Part shown: positions 28,321 through 46,619 of the stretch, in pieces | How the letters are laid out: every line of letters begins with the position of its first letter | Position numbering within the stretch: the first letter of the stretch is position 1 | Assembly: GCA_947846985.1 (NCBI GenBank) | Contig: CANTUZ010000004.1 | Span: 54,413,672-54,477,671 of the forward strand | Direction: 5' to 3' | Length of the DNA stretch: 64,000 nt | Source: Fratercula arctica | Taxonomy: Eukaryota; Chordata; Aves; Charadriiformes; Alcidae | Notes under the pieces: model-generated | Told to the model about the DNA's origin: nothing | Seen by the model: only the letters and a program-made list of their open reading frames with translations | Databases searched by the model: none | Made by a program: the position numbers and the translations under genes

Positions 28321-31722
<3,402 letters not shown>

Positions 31723-31869
31723 CTGAAACGTTCTAGGGAGACAGAAAGTCAGCTGAAGCCTTTGGTAGAAAAAAATAAGAGGATGAGCAAAAAAAATGAT
31801 GATATGTTGCAATGTATCCAGAGAATGGAAGAGAAAATAAAAAATCTATCAAGGGAAAATGTAGAATTG
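31723..31869 (+). CDS. JAKMIP1: JAKMIP1 coding exon 5 (residues 319-367)
   Basis: Its 49 codons begin LKRSRETESQLKPLVEKNKR and include MLQCIQRMEEKIKNLSRENV, ending EL before the donor GTAAGTAA. It is strongly charged coiled coil (exactly seven heptads long). In mammals this neighbourhood ends the microtubule-associating half. Phase 0. Confidence 0.96.
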
Positions 31870-32464
31870 GTAAGTAATTATCTCTGACATCATGTTATAA
31901 GAATACATTGCACACAGTTAATTTTGAGGTGGAAGTGCTTGTGAGGCTTTTACTCTAATACAGACATGTCAAAGTCCTAAAGTCAGCCAACACAACTGAA
32001 TATTCATATTGTAAATTCAGAGTGGCATGTGCCTTGTGTTCTATCAGTTCATGCTGATTAAGGGAAGGGATCACAGATAGACAAAATGTGTTTGGAGGCT
32101 ATAAAAGTGTATGACTAAAAATCAACGTTAATAGATGCTGCTTTTATGATTAAAAGTCAGAACTGAATTTGAGCTCTACTATGTTAGATCATTGAGTTCA
32201 CTTGTCTGCTAATTTTGTCCCAGATCATGTTCTTTGTTTCTGTTTTAATTTATCTTATGTGAAATATTAACACTGAGGCATACAGAATGTGTAACTTTTT
32301 TGTTGTTGAAAGAGGCCTTATTTGTAGTGGAGTATGCACTGATGAGTCCAAAGAATTCTTGATTACTACATCACACGTGAGAATTTTCCTCCTGTTCCAG
32401 CAAGAGACTTTAAAACATTCTTTATGTTTAATTTTGTTTTTAAATTTTATTTCAATTTTTGTAG
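31870..32464 (+). other. JAKMIP1: JAKMIP1 intron 5
   Basis: This is a 595-bp intron from GTAAGTAA to a T-rich acceptor ending TTTTTGTAG. No features are seen inside. Confidence 0.85.
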
Positions 32465-32605
32465 AAAGAGAAGTTATCTGCACAACCAGCACTGAAGAGG
32501 CACACATCTTTGAATGATCTCAGCAGCACACGGGAGGAACAAGAAATTGAGTTCCTCAGACTGCAAGTCAAAGAACAGCAGCATGTTATTGATGATCTCA
32601 CAGTG
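32465..32605 (+). CDS. JAKMIP1: JAKMIP1 coding exon 6 (residues 368-414)
   Basis: Its 47 codons begin KEKLSAQPALKRHTSLNDLS and continue STREEQEIEFLRLQVKEQQH, then VIDDLTV before the donor GTAATGTT. The KRHTSLND segment is a basic-directed Ser/Thr site (R at -3 of S) between two coiled-coil blocks. That reading as a phosphosite is inferred from its sequence; the segment is conserved in the family. Phase 0 at both ends. Confidence 0.95.
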
Positions 32606-35600
32606 GTAATGTTTATGACTGGTATACACACATGCATGCACACACATCTATAGGCAAGCTAAAGATCTGAGAGCAATATTTTAACTCGAGTTGCTGTAGT
32701 GATACAGAAGTAGTTCTTTGGCATGGAAGGGTTCTTGGTATTTCTCAGGTAGTGAACTGATTTATTTGGAATGTGTTTGAATCTCTGTGTTATAAAATAT
32801 TTACCTATTATGAGCTGCTTGTGAAAAGAAATGCACCACCTAACTTACAAAATTGGCTATCAACAACTGAAGAACTTGAAGGAAAGATCACGTTTCAAAA
32901 GTTAATGACAGAAACGTGTTGGATGTAGACCCTGGTGCAAACTCAACCACTCCCCTGATCTAGAAGTTGTAAAAGAAAGGAACATGCAGGATGGCATTCA
33001 TGTCACCTAACTAAGCATCTCTAACTGAGCTGGCCACAGTAGCTGTCTTTATAACAAATGGAGAGAAATATGCATGATTCATCCAAACAAAGGGAGCAAC
33101 ATAGTTTAAGATTGGAATTGCGTAGCTGCTACCCTCTGACTATGAAGACCAGATGAGATGATGCTCATAGATGTTTGCACTGTTTGATTAGGACTCTTTT
33201 GAATTGTGTTAGAGTTGTCTAATGCTATTTAGTGTAACATATGATACGTTCTTCTGGTGCTGGCAGAAATGATGTGTCATCTCTGAGAGACCTCTGCCCT
33301 TCTGGAGCAATAGCTGGAACTCAGGCAGACTGTTTTAGAGAATCTCAAATAGCACTACTGACTGCTACAAAAAGATAAAAAGAATTTAAGATCATTCTGT
33401 CTAAATAAAAAAATAAACAATTGGCTACAACACTGAAAATAAAAATAGAAGATCCAAAAAGATAAAACAACAAGATGTGTTCCTGCTCTGTCTGGAACAC
33501 TGTCTCTGTTCTTGGCAGTTCCTCTGAGATTTTGACCCAGGATTTCTCTCTGTAATCAGTGCCAAAGACTGATGTCTGCATGCATTCTCCAGTGTCACAG
33601 TGTTACAAGCAGTAGGATGTTATTCAGACACTACGATGTAGGGTCTGATTCACAGAGCAATGCTGCTTTACTTTCCAAAGACAACTGTACAGGCAGGGAC
33701 TGTGACGTGATATTATATTATCAGTATATGGCAGATATAACCTCACTTATATTTCAGCGTAAAGTGGGTATGAAAGGACTCTTTTTACTGTTTCAGGCAG
33801 TAATCTGAGGAAATATATTGTATCCTGACTTTGGTCAACTTGTGATTAGTGTGCAAGTCAAATAAATAAATATTTAAAAATATGGTTTCATTTTTTTGCT
33901 TTGTTTCCTATTTACAGATACTTTTTCACTGTCAGAAATAAGTTAAATTGTTAAAAAGCGTACTACTTTGGTTGGCAGTACAAACAAGGTGCTTCGCCTT
34001 CGATACGAATGCAGTGGAACTCTGCACTTCCATTGTGCTTTTCAGCTGTCTTTTCTGGCTCAAAGCGCACCTCTACAGAATACAAATGTATCATAATTAT
34101 CAAGAATGATCCACATGTCACATACCTGATTAATACAAAAGTCATCAGCTTACCTCCAGCTGAGACCAATAGGATACACAGAAATAGGAATGATGGTCTT
34201 AGGCAATAGGGCTGTCTGAATTGATTAGTATTGTCATTTTTAGGGTATCTTTGATGTTGTTGAAGCCATATAAACAGTAGTTTTCCGGTCAGCTCTTAGA
34301 AGGAAAGCTGTCAAGATAAACTCAGATGATTGCAAAAGATGCTAGTGATTCAGCAAATAGTGTTTTTTAATTGGCATTATTATTGTTCTGGTAGCTTGAT
34401 GTATTACTAAGACAGTAAATTAAGCAGCCTTCTTGCAAACAAGTTTAGAAATGGGCGAAGTGGTGAATTTTTGAAGTGTTTGTTCATTCCGCACTGAAGC
34501 GAGAGGAAAGGAAAGGAAAGACAGGATGAGAAGACTAGCCAGTTTCTCCAACTGTTTGGACACCTGCTTGGGATGTAGGAGACCCAGGTTAAATCAGGGA
34601 CTGTGCCTTAACCAGGTACCTGAGGAGGGAACGTTATTCTTCAACACTGTCTAAAATTCAACTTTGTGTTTTCAATTTGAGCTTAACATATTAATTATTC
34701 TGCAAATTGAAATACCTGCTCTGTTCTACCTTGGCAGTCATTACTTTTCTTTATTCTGAAAACCACATGTATTAAAGGTGCTATATAATCTATTGTGCTT
34801 TTCTGAATTATTTTGTATTTTCCAAAACTGTGTTACTGGAACAATTTGCTGATAAAGATGAATATTTTTGTTGTGATTTCCACTGGGAGCTTCCTATTTA
34901 TCCAGTTTCTGACCTGAATATAAAGTAAACAACTCTGAATAGAATACCATGCAGTGAGCAATAACTGCTAGAGAAGCACTTGGAACTGCTATAATTCTTT
35001 CAAAAACAGAGATTTTTCGAACAAAGATGCAGAGCTAAGGAAAGAATCAGGAAACAGGCAAGGAGACAGAAGACCAGCTTCCTGTAGTTGTTTTTTTGCT
35101 TGTCCTCTCCTTTGCATTTTTTACCTTCTTTTTCTCCTCTTCTACTTTGGAATTCAAGGCAGTCTTTTTGAGCTTGTATGTTCATAAACTCTGCATTTTT
35201 TCCAGTTACAACCTCCTCATATTATGATATAGTTAATTATGATCTTGTTCCATGGTCACAGTAGAAAAAAGACACTAAGTTGACACAGACTAAGTGATGA
35301 GAGCACCTTTGGATTTGAGACTTTTGCCCTACAAGGATAAGTCACGTGTAACACTGTATCCGTATATGCATAGTTGTATACCAGAGTATGCCTGATATAA
35401 TAACTTGTAATTACTGAGGCTGAACTCATTTTTGGCTACTGACCTGCTTCTTCAGGGTGGTTGAACATTGGAGTGAGAATGTGTATTCTGTTTCCATAGT
35501 GAGCTTCTTGGTAAAAGAGTCAAAAGAACTGTCAGAAATCTGTGCCCAGTATTTAACAAAGCCTTTTCTTGCCAACTGCCCATCAAGTGTGTAAAGTATA

Positions 35601-35820
35601 TGGCTGAAGGTTTGTTTGCTAAAGGGATAAAGGACGTAAAGCAATAAAGTACAGTGTGAAGTTATACCAACGTGGCGTTATTCAAGAGGATAAAGACATT
35701 GTCTTTGAGTTAGCTTTACCATAGGCTTTAAGAAAACTTGAATGATATTTGTTTGTGCTAGGCATATCTAAATACATATTTCAAAAGAAACCCATACCAA
35801 AATGTTCTCTTCCCTTCTAG
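32606..35820 (+). other. JAKMIP1: JAKMIP1 intron 6
   Basis: This is a 3.2-kb intron with acceptor TTCCCTTCTAG. Apart from a GGAAA-type short tandem near 34504-34520 it holds no recognisable repeat. I looked for an extra exon equivalent to the longer JAKMIP3 linker at this junction and did not find one. Confidence 0.75.
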
Positions 35821-35880
35821 GAAAGGGAACGGTTATTACGGTCAAAAAAACAGAAGAGGAAAAGTCTGAAGCCTCCAAAG
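35821..35880 (+). CDS. JAKMIP1: JAKMIP1 coding exon 7 (residues 415-434), basic patch
   Basis: This tiny 20-codon exon reads ERERLLRSKKQKRKSLKPPK, with donor GTGAGCAA. Eleven of its 20 residues are Lys or Arg. The patch closes the N-terminal coiled coil and precedes the acidic linker of exon 8. It could serve as a nuclear-localisation-like or RNA/microtubule-contacting patch; that function is inferred. Being 0-0 phase and 60 nt long, it could be skipped without changing the frame. Confidence 0.95.
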
Positions 35881-36983
35881 GTGAGCAAACTTTCAGTTTC
35901 CCATGTGTTTCGGTTGCTGTGAACAGCGCTGGTTTCAAATATTGCCTGAAATTAGAGGTCTATTTAAACTAATGGTAAGATTTCATATAATTATCCTATT
36001 TTTTCCAGTGAGTGCTCATTAACTTTTTCTTAGGATAATTCAGGAGCTGCAAGTTTTGTACTGCACACGAGTGGTGTTGTTTCGGTTTTTGTTTTAAATA
36101 AACAATACCATTACACTTCTAGCTGTTGTGGCCTAAATATTCAAGTGACTTGAGGTCTAAATGATATAATAACTTGAAACAACTACCATTTTAAAGGACA
36201 AATGCTTAGTTCTTTTTAAAGAAAATACACCCTTTAAACTACTCGTACCAAGTTACTGCTTAATCACAATAGAAAACCTTAACTCATACTCAGGCTGTTA
36301 TTGAAATGACAATTCTGTATGTGATATAGAAATAGTAAGAAGAGTCTAACTATTTTTCTCTAGTATTATGTATTTTGCTGTAGAATGCAAAGTACAAGAG
36401 AAAAATTGAGGTTGTAGAAACAGTAAAAGTTTTTCTTCAGAGTGTAACTTTAGTGTTTATTGTAAGACGTGCTTAAAGTAGTTTATTTTGCTGAATAATG
36501 TTTGTTGTGAAATTGAACATTAGCTGTCTGGAGCATGTGAGGAGAGGAGAACAGGGTAAGAGGGAGAAAAATGGAAGTGAAGAGTGTAGAGATAATTATC
36601 ATCTGTACGGTAGCTTAAGATACATTCTGTCATAAATCAGTGCTTGTTGTTAGTGTGTTCTGCATAGTATATTCCTGGTGACCTCCAGGTGGTGCTTTTT
36701 CTATTGCTCTACATTCTCTAATACCTGTATTCTGTATCCTTTGGGATTCTCTGTTTCAGTGGTAATTTCTTCAAATTATGCTTCAAATAATGGTGTGACT
36801 TTTACATATGAAGAAAGAAAAATTCAGAAGTAATAATAAATTTTGCATACATTTTTCTGTCTGTAATGGAAAACTGATAGATGCCAAATATATTTACAGT
36901 AATCCTGATCCATTCTTTCTTAGTGTAGTGTACCTGGAAGTTTGTGTGTTGAGAGTGAGTTTAAAAACAGGACATAAAATTAA

Positions 36984-37008
36984 ATATATATATATATATA
37001 TATATATA
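36984..37008. repeat. (AT)n microsatellite
   Basis: Twelve and a half AT units are followed by an A run. Confidence 0.92.
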
Positions 37009-39040
37009 AAAAACTAATACTGTAATTTTTCTAGTCCTCTCTGGTTATTAGCCCTTATCCAATTTTAAATTAATTGTGTAAGATCTTTTGCTAAATTGTA
37101 AAGTTCCTAATGAAACAAAACTGCTTAATTTAAATTTTTAGGACTTGGTAACTTGTGATGCTAATTTCTACAGGCTGAAAATTTCCATAATTATTCATTT
37201 ATGTCTTAAAAATGATCTGTGTTAGTAGAACTTCAGCTGACCTAGACTCTGTACCCTTTCCTTTTACCTATTTTCTCTTGAGCAAGCTGCTGCTTTTGTG
37301 GTATCTTCTTTTTCTTTTCCTTATTGACCACAGCAAGAGCTAAACAGCATGAGGGTTGGAGAAAATGTGCATGAAACCATTAAAAAAAAAAAAAAATTGT
37401 GGCAGTGCTATTCTTCATGTGGTAAGAGTACTATAATTGGTGGACTTCTGCAGAGATTACTGCAAGAATTGTGTGCGTATGAGCAGCAGAATTAGTAGGC
37501 ATTTGCTTCTTATTTATGATATGACTGATACACCAGAAGGAACAAATTAATCAGTAGCAGACAACTCCCACGAGTTATTCCATCCCCTGTCCCCATTAGC
37601 TCCTCAGTGCCCATATGAAATTGGCAGTTTGAAATTTTATTTGATGCTGTCTCCTCAAAGGAAAAGCAGGACTATAAAACAAAAACATGTGAGAAAGAGA
37701 GAGAAAGTTATGAAAGAAGAGTGAATGGAATTATATACACTGTAGTAGTTATACTGTATTAGTTATTATATAACTATATGTATATAGTTTCTAAATGAGC
37801 TAATTCATTAAGGAAGGAAAGAAGTCATCAGTAATATACTTATTAGTGCCCTATTACTTGCCATCATACAAACCTGTAGGCTATTCATGTGTATATGCAG
37901 TGCTGACTTGAGTTTATGTCAGATTCTAAAAATCCAGTCCTGGCATACAGGCTGCTTTCCTTCCAGGTCACCTGTGTGGTCCTGTGGGGATCAAAATCCT
38001 CAAAAGAAGCTGTATTTCCCACAATTTTCCAGCAGTTTTTAATTTAAATGATGTAGAACGGGCTGCTTACTCAGATGAGCTGTTGGGATTGTACCATCTT
38101 CATCCTCTCTGTTTTTACAGCCAGTCTCCAGATGAAAGTGCTAGAATTCATCTAATCAATCATTGCAAATGTTTGCTTAGATGTCATTAATGGAGGTGAG
38201 ATATAGACATCTCATTGCGGACAAAGTGGTAGCCTTAAGTGGTGATTGTTCTCCTCTGGAAGTAGGTATCTAAACAGGCCATATGAGTTTTGTCCTAAAA
38301 CTGCCTATTTCTCCCCATGGACTATAAAGGCAGTCTAAGGTGAGTTGCTTTATATATAGACAAGTACAGTGCAAGTGTATTTCTGTCTATGGTCTGTGCA
38401 AGATTTTTGTATCATACATACGATAACCTATATATAATAGTAGAAGAAATTATGGATGTATCTGTCCTAATCAGCCGCTCAGAAGAAGAAATTACTGACG
38501 TAAATCTTTGGCTTTGCTGTTGTTAAATGTAAAATTAGCATTAACACAGTGAATTATCAAGTTCGGCTGTTGGAGTTGGATCTGTTTCCAGCTGTGTCCC
38601 ACTTCCCTTGACAAAGTGAAAAGCGAAATAACTGATGAGAATTAGGTTTCATGAATGTGGTCAGATAAGCTCAGACTAGAAGGTTTAGAAAGGTTCCCTT
38701 TTTTTGTTCTAGTAAATAGGAACTTGGTGCACAGGGTGAAGACTTAGGCTTATCTACTCTTACAGCTTCTCTTAAATGGGTACTTTTACACTCCTGATTC
38801 CTTAATTTTTGAGGTACTCTGACTGGACAGTGTGTGTTTGGTGTGTTTGTTTTCTAATGTGAGTATTTTCCTGACAGTGATTCCTCTTAGCTGGAACAGA
38901 ATCCATGGCATGGCTTTCTCCATCTGTAAGACAGACTGTGTGAATGATCTGTCAGGCTAGTCCAGTAGCCTTTATAGCCCACTTGGGTCTAAATAACATC
39001 AGTTCAGCTGAGAAGCTTTTGAAAATACCAAGGATTTTTT

Positions 39041-39094
39041 GTTTGTTTGTTTAGGGGTTTTTGTTTGTTTGTTTAGGGGTTTTTGTTTGTTTTT
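39041..39094. repeat. 22-nt tandem repeat, about 2.4 copies
   Basis: The unit (GTTTGTTTGTTTAGGGG plus five T) occupies 39041-39062 and 39063-39084 identically, then begins a third time before dissolving into a T-rich tract. Exact copies suggest recent duplication. Confidence 0.85.
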
Positions 39095-42000
39095 CTTTTT
39101 ATTTTTTTTTTCTTTTGCTATTAGGTATCTATGTTATTTCTGGAGCTCTGTAGGTGCACTAGGTTACTGTTGCTATTGGAGCTTTAACTGAGCACTCTTT
39201 TAATTAGCAAGGGGCATAGGAGTCCATAGAACAGTGCTGGCAACGGGCTCGGGTTCCCCGAGGAAAGGAGCAGCACAGTGTGATGGGGCTTTATAACTTC
39301 TGTGGCTGCAAGGTGTTTAGACGACTTTGTATACTCAGGTACTGTAGGATAGTTTTCTCTGAAGTGAAGCAGCCTAAGCTGAGAGAGGTTTATTTATTTA
39401 TTTATTACATTAACGTGCCGTTGGACTTGTTAGGAAAAAGTTGTACCAGAGGTGAATCTTCTTTTGCTGTTTAAAGCCTGCTTTTTCCAGGTGTTTTTTT
39501 TTCTTTTCTTTTTTTTCTTTTTGGTGGTTTTTTGTTTGCTTTTTTTCCCCCAATTTTCATAGTGAAATAATCAAGAAAGTCCGGAAACAATATTTTTGGT
39601 ATTTTGTTTATTTTTGACGTGCAGAATGGAGCTACATTGATTCCATGACTGATGGACTCATGTATTTGAAAATAACGCTTAATTGCCTGGTTCATTTGGA
39701 AACTGCAGGACTCTACGGATTTGTTTCTTTATTTAAACATTAATAAATAAACTGTATTCATGACAGTGGAAAGCCTGCACGCTGGTGTAATGGAGTTCAT
39801 ATTTCTTGTTTTATATTTTTCTTTTTTTATCTGCCTCTGTGCTTTGGTGTGCCTGTATTTTTCTGGCTGCCAAGAAATGACATATAAGCATGAAGGTAAG
39901 AAGTTACTGATTAGCTCATCTGATTGCATTACAAGGAAATTAATCTTGGATCGTTTTCATCATGTTAGATCAAGTACTTGAAAATTAGATATTTAGTTGT
40001 AAAGTGAAACTACTTTAGCAACAGAAATCAGATTGTTTATATGTAAGTATATCTAATCCAAACCATTAAAAATATGAAGGTATGTTGAAACTTGCATATA
40101 ATATGTTCTATGTGTCATTCTTAATTTATAAAATTCCAAACTTCTATGTTTACTGAGCACCATACTTCAGTAGAAGCGTTAATACTTGAGTTATAAGGAC
40201 CTAATGCATAATTTTACTTTAAAATTATGTGAAAACAGTGATATAAATCCACATGAAAAATACTTGCTATTAAATGCATGGCAGTAGTCAGTGGAAATTA
40301 GAACTTAAATCGGAGTTTTTCAACAATTTCCATGACTATTTTCTGTTATTAAGTTATGATTTAGAAGTAACAAATGTACAAATCAATACAAAAGAATCTT
40401 TAAGTTGTTAAATGAGAATGTTCCCATTTTTAGAAAAGTTTGCATGAAAATTGAATGAAAATAGTGTATAGTTACAAAAATCCAGTGAGTCTTGTACATG
40501 TTTGTATATACTTTTCAATAACCATTATGATTCAGCTTTTGAGCGATATGTGGGATCTCCCTTGGAGTTGGTGTGTTTATTTATGCTTCACTATTTATTA
40601 CAGTGTTTATCAACAAACTGTGTATGAATCAGATGTCTTTTTTTCCTTTTTCTTTTTGTTTCCTCCCTCTACAGCTGTTCCTTTACCAGTTAATTTTTTG
40701 TGGTTTTGCTGTGAATCACTTCTTGTAGCCAGTTGCTTCAGATACTAGATGATCAACAATAAAAACAGCTATTTTATAATTATATGATGAAGCAATTCAT
40801 ACATGTGCAATAATATACCATGGTTAAATATCTTATCTCTGTTTTCTGTGGGAAGTGTCTGCTCCACAAAATGATAAATGTGCAGCTTCTCTAAAGAGGA
40901 AGGAGTCATTAAATAAGTGGTTCACTCATAACTCCAAATACCATAGGCAGTCTGTATAGCATTTAAAAGTTTTTTTTTTACTTTTAACTCTCCATGAAGC
41001 ATTGGAGTTTTTCAGTGTGATGGGAAGTACAAATTTTCTTGCATAAATCCCTCCCATCTAATAATCAAGTGATTTATTTAAAAAAATATTTTTCCCTATT
41101 TTTGCTACTAGTCGAATGTTTAAATGCAGCTCATATCTTTTATCAAAATAACGGCATTGCTTTAAGTATCTTCTCAAACCTATATACGTTTATGTAAAAT
41201 CAAACCCGCTGTTGTTTTATGATTGTTTTTTTCACTGCTTGAAACAGTGTGCGTGTGTGTGTGCGTGCAGGGTTAAAGGAAGAAACATACTTAACCTGAG
41301 TTATTTACGAAGGTAACTGTATAGCAGAGGTATAGCAAAAAACCCTGTAAGTATAAGTCGTATTGTCATTTTCAACTAAGCTGCTGCTGACCTTCATTTC
41401 ATGTGTTCTCTGTGTCATATATATGACAATAACTGGAGTTTTGCTCTCCATCTCTTAGAAGTCCCTTCTACCAGCCTTTTCAAAGTCAAGACTTGACTCT
41501 TATTTACTTTGTCAGCCCTCAAGCCTATAGTTTATTGCAGGGTTTGGTTGAGCTTTGTTCAAGTGCGTTTGTCCAAGGCCAAGCACCCCTGAAGCTGAAG
41601 GCACGAGCAGGGTCAGCTGTTCTTCAGTCCTCTGAGTTGCTTGTCCTTGGCTGGGCTCCTCCAAAGCACAGGCTTGTTGCTTCCACAGATAATCCGGTGC
41701 AGGCAGAAAAGCAGGATATAAAAGTATTGGCATAAGAGTCTGCATGCAGCTTTGTTTTGGGTTTGTTCTCAGCATCTTTGAGTATCTGCACTGCAAAATG
41801 AGGATGTGGTTTTCATGGAAGTCTCTTGGTTTTTGTTTACTTGCCATCATCATCTTTACCTCCATTTAATCTACCTTTATCTTTATGAAACTGTATCTGC
41901 TTATCGATTTGGAGTCAGAAAGGAGTTCTTCCTCATGAGGTGACCAGGCAAACCAATTGTAAATTTGCTTGTCTTCCTTACAACTTGAAGGTAGCACCAT

Positions 42001-43516
42001 TTCTTTAGCCCTATTTTCAACTCTCAATATTTCTTTTTAATATTACTGTTAGATGATTGTAGGCTGCAACCAGTATTCAGCGTGGGAGAAATGCTGGATG
42101 GACCATTTCCCAAGGACTAATTACACCTCAGTTTTTGTGGTAAACCTTTGTGCTTATGAGAGGGGAGTCTGAAATGTTTGTAATTGGAGTGTGAGAGAAC
42201 ACATTCATTTTCTGGGCAAGTCTTTATATTTCTAGAATAGAGCTTAAACCTGTTCCCCACGTCCTTTATTTTGTTAAGTAGGAGAGAACGGTGAACAAAC
42301 TAGTGCAGCATGTGAATGCTGGAGGAAAGGATGAAATTATTCCAGGGAAGTGTTTGTCTTAAGCACCTTAGCCATAGCTCTACCTGGTGAAAGGATCATG
42401 GTGCTTCCTAAGCAACTGAGAGAAGAGCAATGTGTCTTTACAGGGTTTTAGTAATATAACTGCAGTCATTTTCTTGTGAATACACTAAATAGTGGTCTAG
42501 TTTGCCACTAGGAAGGACTTGCAAAAGGAAGACTGTTTCTAAAGATTGTTCAGAAGTTCTTTGCCTTCTATGCTGGATCATATTTATCTGCGTGCATATG
42601 GAGAAGCACAGTCTATTTGGAAAAGATGTGTCTTTTTAGGGTTTCTTTTTTTAGAGTGCATAACATCCTTTCAGAAGGAGATTTTAGTAGAACCAGTTAA
42701 TTTTAAAATGCAGTCTGAAGGAAATTCTTAAATTATTATTTGAAGGGCTCATCTGAAGTGAAGCAATTAAGTGGTTCAGAACAGGGCCTTGAAGCTGTTT
42801 TCGGTAGTTTGAGTGGGCTTAGCTGTGCTGTGAAACAATTATGGAATTATTTATTTTTGAGTGATGAGACTGTGACCTGCTGGACTGTGATAACCAGGGC
42901 TGCAGGCTGTAAATGGTGTCATCACACCTACGAGCTTGATTTTATGGTACCGCATAGTTCAAGATAGAGTGTTTTGGCTGTTGATGAGAGCTTTGGTGAG
43001 GCAAAAGAATATATTAAGCATTATGGGGCTTTGTGAGAAAGTGAAGACAGTATTTTGTAGACATACTGGAAGAATGTATAAAGTTAGATAAGTCTAGGAG
43101 ACTGCAGTGAAAGGTGAATATTTGGAATTCATCATGAGATAGGGGATTATAGATAAAATAAAACCTTTTGGTATGTTGAATGAAATTGATAGCTCGCTCA
43201 CTCAGCCAGTTTGGCTTTGCTGAGATGTAAGATGTCTGATGTTCTGACATCTGATAATTTTTTTCATCCTCTAGACCTTTTTAATGAACAGGACTATTGT
43301 CTTCTCTCATACAACCTGTGGTTTATAGAGTAGTTTTTTGTTTGTTTGCTTGGTTTTTTAAAAAAACAAACTTTGACATCAGGATCTGTGATTCAGCATC
43401 AAGTGGTGCCAAAAAATATAGAGACAAATAGACAGATTTTCCTTCCCCTTCCGAGAGTAACCTCTCTCCACTAGCCTCCCTGCTCCCTGTCTAGGATGCT
43501 TCATAACCAGCAACAC

Positions 43517-43518
<2 letters not shown>

Positions 43519-43545
<27 letters not shown>
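43519..43545. repeat. T27 homopolymer
   Basis: An uninterrupted run of 27 T sits about 480 bp upstream of exon 8. Confidence 0.9.
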
Positions 43546-43552
<7 letters not shown>

Positions 43553-44008
43553 GCTACTCCTCTGAATTTGTGTTGGGTTACTGGAACACTTTTATGGTGT
43601 AAAACGCTAGGCTTCCTTTGATTAATAACAGTTAACTTTCTTAATTGTTATTTTGGAAGGAAAAGTACTTGAAAAACTTTTTCTAGTTAAATGTTTAAGC
43701 ATTTTTTCTTTTTTTAAATGGCAGAATTTTCTATAGAAATCTGCTGCTTTCTGAGCATATGTTAGGAAACTGGTGGAAAGGGGGCTGTTAAAATGGTGAA
43801 AGAATTATTGCAGTTGTGATCTTTTGTATAAAACATCACATTTTTTACAATGAATATTGTACAATCCGCTTCCATTGGCTATTCATTTTCTCTAGTTTTC
43901 TGTAAGCATGCATTTAATTGATTACATTGCGTAAAATTTATTAAAGCTGCATTGAATGCTTGTTTTCCCTGAGCACTGGGGTTTTCCAACTGTTTTGGTA
44001 GTAACTAA

Positions 44009-45587
<1,579 letters not shown>

Positions 45588-46619
45588 TAACTGAAATTTC
45601 TTTTAACTCTGAAATCATTGAAATAGCTGAAAAAACTTGGGATAGCTGGAGATATCTTTCCAGGTCAGTGAAATGCAAAGCACAATGTTTTTGAGGATTT
45701 GAGGGTATTAGCAGTAAGGTGACAATTTAGATTAATCTGGTGTGATAAGAACAAAGATATCATTATACTTTATTCTAGCGTGCATAATATATTGATGATT
45801 TCAGTAGTAAGACTGTTATTGAGAATGATATCCCAATTGAACCTGCAATTTGGATAGCAACATGATGGATTTAAAATGGATCAGAGAATAGGTTGTTATA
45901 AGTACTTGGATACTTTTATCATACGAGTATATTAAAGATCTGACCCAAATCTGAAAAAGGAAGTTTTTCTTCAAGTGTTTTGTTGAATATATGAAATCAT
46001 AATTTGTTTTTAAAAATCTCAGTTTGAGAGTATTCTTCCTCTAAAAAGTACATAACTAACTGTTGTTCCTATTAGGTAAGCATGTGTGATAGTTTACTCA
46101 CTCTGAAATAAATGCTTTTTTATCCTCACAGCAGTCTCTGTACTACAGGTATTTGAGGTGTGAGAGAGTATGTATTCTGTTTTCATCTGCCTTCTGCCAC
46201 CACTGTGTTTAATCATGTAGTGCAGAGATGAGGTCAGCAGAAGTTATGCTAACATCTTCCATTCTGTTTTTTCCAACCTGGGGAGGAGAGAATTCACTTC
46301 ATAATGAATTGGTGAGCTCTAACTCAGTCCCCAGATGTATTCACTCAACAGCAGTGGCATCAAAGAAGAGCTGAGTTAACTAGAGGCAAAATTTCTTGTG
46401 CTTCATCCCAATTCCTTGCAGAGAGGAGCATGTCTAGAAATGTAGGATATTTACAAGTCACCCTCTACTTGAATTATTGTGATCAATGACCAAAGAACAT
46501 GTAACATCCAAATGGGCAAGCAATAGCCATAGGGCTGGAAACTTTCTCATCTTCATCTCATGTCCTTCGTTCTGCATCAAGTACAGCTTGAACATGTAGA
46601 TTACTGACTAGTGAGAGAA

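Noticed and set aside
39050..39085. TTAGGGG motifs as interstitial telomere repeats
   Set aside because: They occur only once per 22-nt unit, inside a T/G simple repeat. There is no TTAGGG array.
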